Origin: Helicobacter sp.
Lineage (GTDB): Bacteria > Campylobacterota > Campylobacteria > Campylobacterales > Helicobacteraceae
DNA length: 10,128 nucleotides
Reading direction: 5' to 3'
Assembly (NCBI GenBank): GCA_029264655.1
Contig: JARHZY010000155.1
Span: forward strand, 1-10,128
The notes under the pieces are model-generated. The model was not told the DNA's origin. It saw only the letters and a program-made list of their open reading frames with translations, and did not search any database. Within the stretch, counting starts at the first letter, position 1, and each line of letters begins with the position of its first letter. The translations under genes and the position numbers were made by a program. Shown here piece by piece: positions 1 through 6,981 of the stretch.

Positions 1-2214
1 CAAAAGATTAATATGCTTAATCAAAATAATACAGATGTGCAGATAGAATCTGTTTATGATAGAAGTGAATTAATAGAGAAAGCTATATCAAGCCTTGTTA
101 AAACACTCATTGAAGAAAGCCTTATTGTGCTTATTGTAAGTGCAATATTCTTACTTCATTTTAGAAGTGCATTAGTCATTATCATAACACTTCCTTTATG
201 TGTTTTATTTAGCTTTTTATTAATGTATGTTTTTAATATAGAATCTACAATTATGAGTTTAGGCGGTATTGCTATTGCCATAGGGGCTATGGTTGATGCT
301 GCTATTGTTATGATTGAAAATGCACATAAAAATCTATCTCTCCATGCAAATAATATGCACTCTAAACAAAGAGAACAAATTATAATCCAAAGCACAAAGC
401 AGGTTGCATCACCGATATTTTTTGCCCTTATGATTGTTGTTGTCTCATTTTTACCTATTTTTGCATTAAGTGGGCAAGAAGAGAAATTATTTGTGCCATT
501 AGCATATACAAAAACCTTTGCTATGTTAATTGGTGCTATTTTATCGATAACAATCGTGCCTTTACTCATGATATTTTTTATTAAAGGAAAGATAATTATA
601 GAATCTAAAAATCCTATTAATAGATTTTGCATATGGATTTATAGCAAAGCATTATTAGCATCTTTGCGTATAAAATGGATTTTTTTATCTATATGTTTAT
701 TGCTATTAACTTCTAGCTATTTTATTTATAAAAATATGAATTGGGAATTTATGCCTCAAATTAATGAAGGTGTAATTATGTATATGCCTGTGAGTAATGT
801 CGCATCAAGCATTGATACAAGCCTTGCATATTTGCAAAAAGTAGATTCTATCATTAAGAGTTTTGATGAAGTGGAAATGGTTTTTGGCAAAGCGGGTAGA
901 GCAAATACTACAAGCGATCCTGCCCCTTTATCTATGCTTGAAGTCTATATCCATTTAAAACCCAACATTCGCTTTGATAGTAGAAAATGGGCTGATTTAC
1001 GCGATAGATTAGAATCTAAGCTACAAATAGCAGGACTTACAAACTCATGGACTTATCCTATTCGTGGTCGCACTGATATGCTTTTAACAGGTATCCGCAC
1101 ACCATTAGGTATAAAGCTATATGGAAATGATACAAAAAAGCTACAAGAAATATCAATTGCTATAGAATCTAAACTAAAAGGTATGGAAGAGAGTTTATCT
1201 GTATTTGCAGAGAGAGCAAATAGTGGGTATTATATTGATATTGATTTAGAAGATTCTAAATTAGCTCGTTATGGAATCAATAAAGATTCTATATTTAGTA
1301 TGCTTAATTCCGCACTTGGTGGTATAGAAATAACAAAGCAAATAAAAGGTGTAGAAAATTATCCTATATCAATTAGATTGCAAGATATACAAAGAAATGA
1401 TATAGAATCTATCAAAGAGATTTATATTAAAACTGCATTAGGTTTTCGTCCATTAAGGGAATTAGCAAATATTTCTTACTCTAATGCACCAGTAGAATTA
1501 AAAAGTGAAAAAGGTTTAAGCGTCAATTTTATCTACATTACCCCAAAAGAAAAGGTAAGCCCAAAGGAATACAAGCAAAAAGCAATGAAACTACTACAAG
1601 ATATAGAATTACCAAATGGATATTACTATGAATTTAGCGGGGAGAGTGAATATATACAACAAGCCTTAGAAACATTGCAATACATTATCCCTTTAAGCCT
1701 TATTGTGATTTTATTGCTTATATTTTTTGCATTGAAAAAATGGGATTATACATTGCTTTGCTTTTTCTCATTGCCATTTGCAATATTAGGTGGGCTTGGT
1801 ATGATTGATATATTAGGTTTTAATCTTAGTATTGCAGGTGTAGTAGGGCTTTTAGCATTGCTTGGTGTAGCAAGTGAGACAAGCATTGTTATGTTGCTAT
1901 ATTTAGAGCAAAGTTATCAAGAATATAAGCAAAAGTTTTTTCAAACAGATTCTATAAATATAGCACAAAAGCTACACTTATTAAATGAATGTGTATTAAA
2001 AGGGGCAGCACAAAGAGTAAGACCAAAGCTAATGACCGTTTTAAGCATTATTGCTTCATTACTGCCTATTATGTTTTCACATGGTGTAGGTAGTGAAATC
2101 ATGCATGCCATTGCAGCCCCTATGCTAGGGGGTATGATAACAAGCACATTGCTTACATTATTTATTATCCCTATATGTTTTTACTTAATGAAAAAGAGAG
2201 CATTAAAGTTATAG
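1..2214 (+). CDS. Heavy-metal RND efflux pump, inner-membrane subunit (CzcA/CusA/CznA type), 5' end outside window
   Basis: This is the C-terminal ~737 residues of an HME-family RND transporter, the proton-driven pump of a tripartite metal exporter spanning inner membrane, periplasm and outer membrane. The frame is open from base 1, and the VYDRSELI segment matches the middle of the family, so the ATG at 13 is internal and about 300 residues are missing to the left. The HME signature AIAIGAMVDAAIVMIENAHK is present; by window codon numbering it includes Asp99 of the proton relay, Glu106 and Asn107. Membrane segments cluster at both ends around a large periplasmic domain. The C-terminal RVRPKLMTV and AAPMLGGMITS segments are typical of the family. 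Against my memory of E. coli CusA, only the first of three metal-binding methionines is kept (Met360, in DMLLTGIRT). The other two align to Ile426 and Val498, which favours divalent metals (Zn, Cd, Ni; CznA-like) over Cu/Ag. The family call is firm; the substrate is inferred. Confidence 0.93.
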   Translation, partial: QKINMLNQNNTDVQIESVYDRSELIEKAISSLVKTLIEESLIVLIVSAIFLLHFRSALVIIITLPLCVLFSFLLMYVFNIESTIMSLGGIAIAIGAMVDAAIVMIENAHKNLSLHANNMHSKQREQIIIQSTKQVASPIFFALMIVVVSFLPIFALSGQEEKLFVPLAYTKTFAMLIGAILSITIVPLLMIFFIKGKIIIESKNPINRFCIWIYSKALLASLRIKWIFLSICLLLLTSSYFIYKNMNWEFMPQINEGVIMYMPVSNVASSIDTSLAYLQKVDSIIKSFDEVEMVFGKAGRANTTSDPAPLSMLEVYIHLKPNIRFDSRKWADLRDRLESKLQIAGLTNSWTYPIRGRTDMLLTGIRTPLGIKLYGNDTKKLQEISIAIESKLKGMEESLSVFAERANSGYYIDIDLEDSKLARYGINKDSIFSMLNSALGGIEITKQIKGVENYPISIRLQDIQRNDIESIKEIYIKTALGFRPLRELANISYSNAPVELKSEKGLSVNFIYITPKEKVSPKEYKQKAMKLLQDIELPNGYYYEFSGESEYIQQALETLQYIIPLSLIVILLLIFFALKKWDYTLLCFFSLPFAILGGLGMIDILGFNLSIAGVVGLLALLGVASETSIVMLLYLEQSYQEYKQKFFQTDSINIAQKLHLLNECVLKGAAQRVRPKLMTVLSIIASLLPIMFSHGVGSEIMHAIAAPMLGGMITSTLLTLFIIPICFYLMKKRALKL

Positions 2215-2241
2215 CTAAACTTCAATATATGGAAGTTTAGC
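2214..2241 (+). terminator. Hairpin terminator of the RND pump gene
   Basis: There is a perfect 10-bp inverted repeat, GCTAAACTTC (2214-2223) and GAAGTTTAGC (2232-2241), with an 8-nt loop. The left arm begins on the last base of the stop codon. The downstream sequence is AT-rich but has only short T runs, so it is a strong hairpin with a weak U-tract. Confidence 0.65.
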
Positions 2242-2628
2242 CTATTGTATTATATTAATAAAAAATATTATGATACATTCCTTTTGTGATAAATGCCAAA
2301 CAACAACCAATCAACATAATTATGCAATTTTACACCTTAAAAAATATCTAATGATAGAAAAGCTTTTTAATTACTAAAGAAAATAAGATTCTAGCAAAAA
2401 TATAACTGAAAAAGAAATAAAAAATATCTCTATTAAGTAACAATTAAGCATATTAAAACTATAATAATTATGAATTTGAGTAGCACTTTTATTTTTGTTT
2501 CTCTTTTTAGTAAGGCAAATCATATCTTAGTGAAACTCTAAGTATTGCTATGTCAATAGAAATGGCTTATACACTAGATAGCAGTTTTTATTTAGTGTTA
2601 CATAGAAATTTTTCAACAAGGAATAATT
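2242..2628. other. AT-rich intergenic stretch without a supported gene
   Basis: This region lies between the pump terminator and the Tat-signal binding protein. I see no RNA gene, riboswitch fold or insertion sequence in it. It has two possible -10 boxes for the downstream operon: TATAAT at 2460-2465 with a poor -35, and the better-spaced pair listed separately at 2545-2573. A 49-codon minus-strand frame (2374-2523) is probably chance. Confidence 0.6.
2545..2573 (+). promoter_or_regulatory. Candidate promoter of the ABC/NnrS operon
   Basis: The -35-like TTGCTA (2545-2550) and -10-like TATACA (2568-2573) are separated by 17 nt; each matches 4 of 6 consensus bases. Transcription would start near 2580, leaving a leader of about 50 nt. 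In such AT-rich DNA chance matches are common, so support is modest. Confidence 0.35.
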
Positions 2629-3612
2629 ATGGATAGACGAAAATTTCTCAATTCAAGTATGAATCTAGGTTTAGGCACAATGGGTGCTTTGATGTTGCCA
2701 AGTTTTGCTTTCGCAAATCCACCAAAGCTTACTATTTGGGGAGCTCCAGCACTTATCTCTTTAAGTCTTATTGTAGCAATCAAACAAGGGGCAGCAAAAG
2801 ATATGATGCCCTTAAAATATGATTCATGGAATACACCTGATCAGCTAAGAGCGGGATTTGCAGGAAAAGATTTTGTATTAGCTGCATCGCCTTCTAATGT
2901 TGGGGTAAATCTTTACCATCAAGGAATTGATGTAAAGTTGCTTAATATTTTGACAAATGGGCTAAATTATATCTTTACAAAAAACGAAAACATAAAAACA
3001 CTAAAGGACTTAGAGGGAAAAAAGCTGATTTTACCTTTTAAAAATGATTTACCCGATATTGTATTCCAAGTGCTTTGCCATGCATATAAGGTGGATATAT
3101 CAAAAATACAGATTCAATATGTGCAAACTCCGCCAGAAGCTGCAATGCTTTTTGTAAAAAAAGATACATTTGATGCAGTATTTGCACAAGAGCCTATGGC
3201 ATCTACTATGAGTCTTTTGGCTAAGAAAAAAGGTGTGTCTGTGTATCGCAGTATAGATGTGCAAAAAATATGGAGCGAAACTTTTAAAGAATGCCCAAAA
3301 ATACCACAGGCAGGGTTGATTGTAAGGGCACAATTCTTTGAAGAAAACCAAAAGTTTTTTGAGGTTTTACATAATGATTTGATAGAAGCTGTAAAATGGA
3401 TTGATAGCAATAAAGATTCTGCTGCAAAAATAGGTAGTAAATATCTACCAACACCAAAAATGGGGATAAGAGCAGCTATCCCTTATGCAAACTTTACTGC
3501 AGATAGATGTAAAGATATTGCTGATAGTTTAGATGCATTCTTTGCAATTGTGTATGATTTCAATCCAAAATTACTAGGAGGCAAAAAACCGCCAAAAAGC
3601 CTATATGTATGA
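2629..3612 (+). CDS. ABC importer substrate-binding protein (NitT/TauT-like) with Tat signal
   Basis: This is a periplasmic solute-binding protein of the group that includes nitrate, sulfonate and pyrimidine binders (type II periplasmic fold). The N-terminus reads MDRRKFLN, a twin-arginine motif, followed by a hydrophobic stretch and an AFA-N cleavage site after residue 29, so the folded protein is probably exported by Tat. The mature start (KLTIWGAP), the TLKDLEGKKL segment near residue 125 and the VQTPPEAAMLFVKKDTFDAVFAQEP region are typical of the fold. AAGGAA at 2618-2623 lies 5 nt before the ATG and supports this start. The stop overlaps the permease start by 4 nt (ATGA), showing translational coupling. 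Tat export of a solute receptor often accompanies a bound cofactor or a folded state, but no cofactor motif is seen. The ligand cannot be named; nitrate, a sulfonate or a pyrimidine are only family possibilities. Confidence 0.82.
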   Translation: MDRRKFLNSSMNLGLGTMGALMLPSFAFANPPKLTIWGAPALISLSLIVAIKQGAAKDMMPLKYDSWNTPDQLRAGFAGKDFVLAASPSNVGVNLYHQGIDVKLLNILTNGLNYIFTKNENIKTLKDLEGKKLILPFKNDLPDIVFQVLCHAYKVDISKIQIQYVQTPPEAAMLFVKKDTFDAVFAQEPMASTMSLLAKKKGVSVYRSIDVQKIWSETFKECPKIPQAGLIVRAQFFEENQKFFEVLHNDLIEAVKWIDSNKDSAAKIGSKYLPTPKMGIRAAIPYANFTADRCKDIADSLDAFFAIVYDFNPKLLGGKKPPKSLYV

Positions 3613-4415
3613 TAGTTGAAGAAGGAAATGCATTAAGACTTCATCCTCTTCACAAAATAAGCAATTATTTTTTAGAAAGTCTTAGTGGATTGGGTATTAT
3701 ATTTATCTTTTTTGGGATTTGGGAGGTAGGATCGTATTTTGTTGGTAACTTTATTTTACCTCCACCTATTGCGGTTATGGAACGCGTTTTTACTTTACTT
3801 TTTGATTCAAATAGTGAGATTTCTATTACGCTTTACCGAGCAAGTTTTACAATTTTATTTTCATTTAGTGTTGGGACATTATGTGGGATTTTAGCGGGAA
3901 GTTTTAAAACGCTTGCAAGAATCTTAAAACCCCTTATGGATATATTTTTAGGGACTCCTCCTATTGTCTGGATTGTGCTTGCTTTATTTTGGTTTGGAAT
4001 AGGTGATGTAAGTGTAATTTTTTCAGCCAGCATTACTATTTTTCCTTTGAGTTTTGCAAATGCTATGGTTGGTGTTTTAACACTTGATAAACGTTTAGAT
4101 GAGGTTTGCATTGTCTATTCCCTTTCTTTAATAAAACGTTTAAAATATTATTATATCCCCCATATTATGCCTATTTTGCTTGCTTCTTTAAGCGTAGTTA
4201 CTGCAACAGGGATTAAAACAATAATTATGTCAGAATTATTAGGAGCTGTAAGTGGAGTGGGTGCAAAAATTGCTGATGCAAGAAGCTATTTAGATACAAC
4301 AGAAGTTTTAGCCTATGTTGTAATTATGGTAGGGCTAATTTTATTATTTGATTTTTTGGTGATAAAGCCCATAAAGCTTATATTTTTACCTTGGATACAA
4401 GAGGAAAGAAAATGA
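3609..4415 (+). CDS. ABC importer permease (NitT/TauT-like)
   Basis: This 268-residue inner-membrane protein has about six hydrophobic segments and the binding-protein-dependent permease fold. The LPPPIAVMERV segment after the first membrane helix is characteristic of the TauC/SsuC/NrtB group. The cytoplasmic coupling (EAA) loop lies at about residues 160-185 and reads DEVCIVYSLSLIKRLKYYY followed by IPHIMP. It keeps the initial Glu and the closing Pro, but has Ser where the usual EAA-x3-G glycine falls, so the loop is divergent. The downstream EIxGAxxGxG-like region (SELLGAVSGVGAKI) is conserved. The gene overlaps both neighbours by 4 nt (ATGA), as expected for subunits of one transporter made in fixed ratio. 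The substrate is unknown. Confidence 0.85.
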   Translation: MIVEEGNALRLHPLHKISNYFLESLSGLGIIFIFFGIWEVGSYFVGNFILPPPIAVMERVFTLLFDSNSEISITLYRASFTILFSFSVGTLCGILAGSFKTLARILKPLMDIFLGTPPIVWIVLALFWFGIGDVSVIFSASITIFPLSFANAMVGVLTLDKRLDEVCIVYSLSLIKRLKYYYIPHIMPILLASLSVVTATGIKTIIMSELLGAVSGVGAKIADARSYLDTTEVLAYVVIMVGLILLFDFLVIKPIKLIFLPWIQEERK

Positions 4416-5098
4416 ATCTTTTAGAGATTTGTAATCTTGATTTTTATTTAGGGCAAAGTTGTATTATTGAAGATTTTAGTTTTTGTATGCAAACAGGGGA
4501 GATTGTTACGCTTTTTGGTCCATCAGGTTGTGGAAAAACTACGCTTTTGAAAGTGATTAGTAAGATTTTAGAGCCACGCAATGGAAGAATAGAATTTAGC
4601 GGAAAAATCTCTTATCTTTTTCAAGAACATAGACTTTTTGAATCTGTGAGTATTTATGAAAATATTGCACTTGTGATGAAAAAACCTAATAAGAAGTGGA
4701 TTTTAAAAGAATTAGAAAGTGTGGGATTATCTCAAAAAGATTCTATGAAATATCCTCAAGAGCTAAGTGGTGGAATGCGTGCTAGAGCTGCTTTTATAAG
4801 GGCATTAGCACACCAATGTGATTTATTACTCTTAGATGAACCATTTTCGGGACTTGATTTTAAAATGCGAGAGATTTTGATAAAGAAAGTAACAGAGCTA
4901 GCAAGCAATAATCTTGCTGTGATTTTAGTTACACATGATGCCTATGAAGCTTGTATGCTTTCAAATAAAATTGTTTTTTTATCTGAAAAAGGAATGCAGA
5001 TTCAAAAAACCATAACAATCAGAGAAAAAGAAAGAAGCGAAGCATTTTTGAAAGATTTATTCCAAAGAGAATTTAAAGGAAGGATGTATTTTGATTAA
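4412..5098 (+). CDS. ABC importer ATPase (NitT/TauT-like)
   Basis: This cytoplasmic ATPase of 228 residues powers the preceding permease. All nucleotide-binding elements are intact: Walker A GPSGCGKTT at residues 36-44, Q-loop Gln71, signature LSGGMRARAAFIRAL from residue 118, Walker B LLLLDEP at 138-144, D-loop SGLD at 146-149 and switch His175 in LVTHDAYEA. I chose the ATG at 4412 over an upstream TTG at 4391 because GAGGAAAG (4401-4408) sits just before it and because it forms the same 4-nt ATGA overlap with the permease as the previous junction. It is short for the family, ending soon after the ATPase core with no added regulatory domain. The last codons overlap the NnrS-like gene. Confidence 0.93.
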   Translation: MNLLEICNLDFYLGQSCIIEDFSFCMQTGEIVTLFGPSGCGKTTLLKVISKILEPRNGRIEFSGKISYLFQEHRLFESVSIYENIALVMKKPNKKWILKELESVGLSQKDSMKYPQELSGGMRARAAFIRALAHQCDLLLLDEPFSGLDFKMREILIKKVTELASNNLAVILVTHDAYEACMLSNKIVFLSEKGMQIQKTITIREKERSEAFLKDLFQREFKGRMYFD

Positions 5099-6215
5099 AA
5101 GCTTTCAAGCAATAATTTTGGACTTTTTTGCCCATCCTATGCGGATTTTCTTTCTATATGCAAGTTTTTTTGCAATTTTTGGGAGTATGGTTTTATTGTT
5201 TTCTCTCAACAATTTTATTGCTTTCCATCAATTTATCTTTTTGCAACTTTTTTGCGGTTGTGCATTTGCTGGATTTTTGCTTAATGCTATGCCTGATTGG
5301 ACAAACTATACAGGCAATCTCACCCCTTTTTCTATTATTGCTTTTAGCCTTTTAACACTAAGTTTTTTTATGGAAATTGTAGCAGGAAAAGGCATTTTTA
5401 TTATGCCAATTTTTTGGTTTTTTTTACTTTTAATTTGTGCTTATTGGCTTATTAGAGATAAAAACACTAATAACTTTAGTTTAATTTTTGTTCTCACTTG
5501 TATTTTGCTTGTAAATTTAACTCAAGTTTTTTTGGATACACCTAGTAATGCTCTTATCCATTTATACATTGCAGCAGTTGTTATTATAGGCTTTAGAGTA
5601 AGTGCAGTAATGGCACAGCTTGCCTTAGACAAGGCAAGTAAAAGCAAAACATTTGTTTTTTTGCCAAATCCAATTTCACGCAATCTTGCCACGCTCTCCT
5701 TTGTATTGCTAACATTGAGTGAGTTTTTCCCACAATTCCAATTCCTAAAAGGATTTTTAGCTCTAAGTAGTGGTTGTATTATGCTAGGACGCATAACAGA
5801 ATGGCATCATATTGTATTTTTTAAAATCCATTATACAATTATCCATTATTTTCTTTTTTTGGGGATTGGTATTTTTTATGTAGCTTTAGGGCTAGATTTA
5901 CTTTATGGATTTGGATTCTATCATGCAATTTTACATGGAATTACCATTTGGGCACTTTTGGGCTTTATTTTTTTGATTTTTAATGTTGCTTCTCTAAGAC
6001 ATAGCGGACAGCTCGTCTTAAATTTTCCTAGAAGCTCTAAACTAGCTTTTATGCTTTTGGGATTGTCTGCGTTTTTTCGTGTAGTTTTATCACAATTTGG
6101 AATCATTTTTTATATTTTTATCCCATCAATTTTACTTGCACTTATCTTTTTTATATTCTTTGTAAAGTTTTATAAAATTTATGTAGAAAACCCATTTACA
6201 GATGATCCAAAATAA
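5091..6215 (+). CDS. nnrS: NnrS-like polytopic membrane protein
   Basis: This protein of 374 residues has about 12 membrane segments. NnrS proteins are heme- and copper-containing membrane proteins found with denitrification and NO-response genes; they protect against nitrosative stress, though the chemistry is unclear. Matches to the family as I recall it are FFAHPMR (residues 12-18), AGFLLNAMPDWT (60-71), GFRV (167-170), the ITEWHH...IHYFLFLG region (235-258) and LHG...RHSGQ (281-307), with His282, His304 and Gly306 kept. The usual WHxHE near residue 46 is degraded to FHQFI, so one likely ligand pair is lost. The start is TTG at 5091, supported by AAGGAAGGA just upstream and by the HPMR motif, which lies before any usable ATG. 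The gene overlaps the ATPase end by 8 nt, tying this protein to the importer. Family assignment is good; function in this setting is inferred. Confidence 0.8.
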   Translation: MIKSFQAIILDFFAHPMRIFFLYASFFAIFGSMVLLFSLNNFIAFHQFIFLQLFCGCAFAGFLLNAMPDWTNYTGNLTPFSIIAFSLLTLSFFMEIVAGKGIFIMPIFWFFLLLICAYWLIRDKNTNNFSLIFVLTCILLVNLTQVFLDTPSNALIHLYIAAVVIIGFRVSAVMAQLALDKASKSKTFVFLPNPISRNLATLSFVLLTLSEFFPQFQFLKGFLALSSGCIMLGRITEWHHIVFFKIHYTIIHYFLFLGIGIFYVALGLDLLYGFGFYHAILHGITIWALLGFIFLIFNVASLRHSGQLVLNFPRSSKLAFMLLGLSAFFRVVLSQFGIIFYIFIPSILLALIFFIFFVKFYKIYVENPFTDDPK

Positions 6216-6315
6216 TATAAATTTAAAAACAAGATTAATTTTTTTATATACAATATCTTATCTAAAGCCTTGCTTTAAATTCTTAAAATTTGCTTCTTTA
6301 AATAGCAAATCTTAA
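6216..6315. other. Spacer after the ABC/NnrS operon with weak hairpins
   Basis: The spacer is very AT-rich. Two small inverted repeats could end transcription: TAAAGC/GCTTTA (6263-6277, 3-nt loop) and ATTTGC/GCAAAT (6288-6310, 11-nt loop). Neither is followed by a convincing T run, so no terminator is called with confidence. Confidence 0.35.
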
Positions 6316-6344
6316 TTGTAAATCTATTATACAAATACTATAAT
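6316..6344 (+). promoter_or_regulatory. efp promoter
   Basis: The -35 TTGTAA (6316-6321), a 17-nt spacer and a perfect -10 TATAAT (6339-6344) give a predicted start near 6351 and a leader of about 40 nt before the efp ATG. It is one of the best matches to a housekeeping promoter in the window. Confidence 0.65.
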
Positions 6345-6390
6345 ACACTATTTTAGATTACTTGAAAGGTTTTAAGCAATAGTAATTGAA

Positions 6391-6942
6391 ATGAGCGAAC
6401 TCAAAAAGGGACTAAAAATTGAAATTGATGGGATTCCATATAGAATCACAGAATATCAACATGTCAAACCAAGAAAAGGTGCAGCATTTGTGCGTGCTAA
6501 AATCAAGTCATTTCTTGATGGCAAAGTGATTGAAAAGACTTTCCACGCAGGTGATAAATGTGAAGAGCCAAATTTGCAAGAAAAAACAATGCAGTTTCTC
6601 TATCACGATGGCAGTGCATTTCAGTTTATGGATACGACTACTTATGAGCAAATTGCACTCACTGATGATCAAGTGGGTGAAGTGGCAAAATGGATGCTTG
6701 ATGGGCTAAATGTGCAGATTCTATTTCATAACAATAAAGCAATTTCTGTTGATGTGCCACTTGTTGTAGAACTTATAATCATAGAAACTGCACCAAATTT
6801 TAAGGGTGATACAAGTAGTGGAGGCAAAAAACCAGCCACACTTGAAACAGGTGCCGTTGTGCAAGTGCCTTTTCACGTATTAGAAGGTGAAAAAATTAAA
6901 GTCAATACTGAAACGAGCGAATATTTAGAAAAAGTCAAGTAG
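6391..6942 (+). CDS. efp: Translation elongation factor P
   Basis: EF-P binds between the ribosomal P and E sites and relieves stalling at polyproline stretches. The 183 residues cover the KOW-like N-terminal domain and two OB domains. Conserved elements are GLKIEIDG, QHVKP, KTFHAGDKCEEPN, ETAPNFKGDT, KKPATLETGA and the C-terminal VNTETSEYLEKVK. The loop-tip lysine is Lys29, but the preceding glycine of KPGKG is replaced by Arg28 (KPRKG). No ribosome site lies close to this ATG; AAAGG at 6365-6369 is over 20 nt away. As I recall, relatives begin MAIGMSELKKG. Here the codons before the ATG read stop-Ala-Ile-Val-Ile-Glu, as if the ancestral start had been lost and initiation had moved to the Met of MSEL. 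The gene has its own promoter and converges on cdtC. Identity is certain; the start is the open point. Confidence 0.97.
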   Translation: MSELKKGLKIEIDGIPYRITEYQHVKPRKGAAFVRAKIKSFLDGKVIEKTFHAGDKCEEPNLQEKTMQFLYHDGSAFQFMDTTTYEQIALTDDQVGEVAKWMLDGLNVQILFHNNKAISVDVPLVVELIIIETAPNFKGDTSSGGKKPATLETGAVVQVPFHVLEGEKIKVNTETSEYLEKVK

Positions 6943-6981
6943 AATCTCAAACTCTCTTTCTCCTATATTCTTTCTCCATTG

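Noticed and set aside
2374..2523. Minus-strand 49-codon frame with a basic N-terminus and a hydrophobic C-terminus, resembling a small membrane peptide or type I toxin.
   Set aside because: There is no good ribosome site, the start is weak, and the region is very AT-rich, where such frames arise by chance. No antisense RNA promoter was evident.
2526..2542. Short inverted repeat CTTAG-N7-CTAAG upstream of the ABC operon as an operator.
   Set aside because: It has only 5-bp arms, no second copy and no match to a known regulator site that I can name.
4391..4411. Seven-residue longer start (TTG) for the ABC ATPase.
   Set aside because: The ATG at 4412 has GAGGAAAG directly upstream and repeats the ATGA overlap seen at the previous junction.
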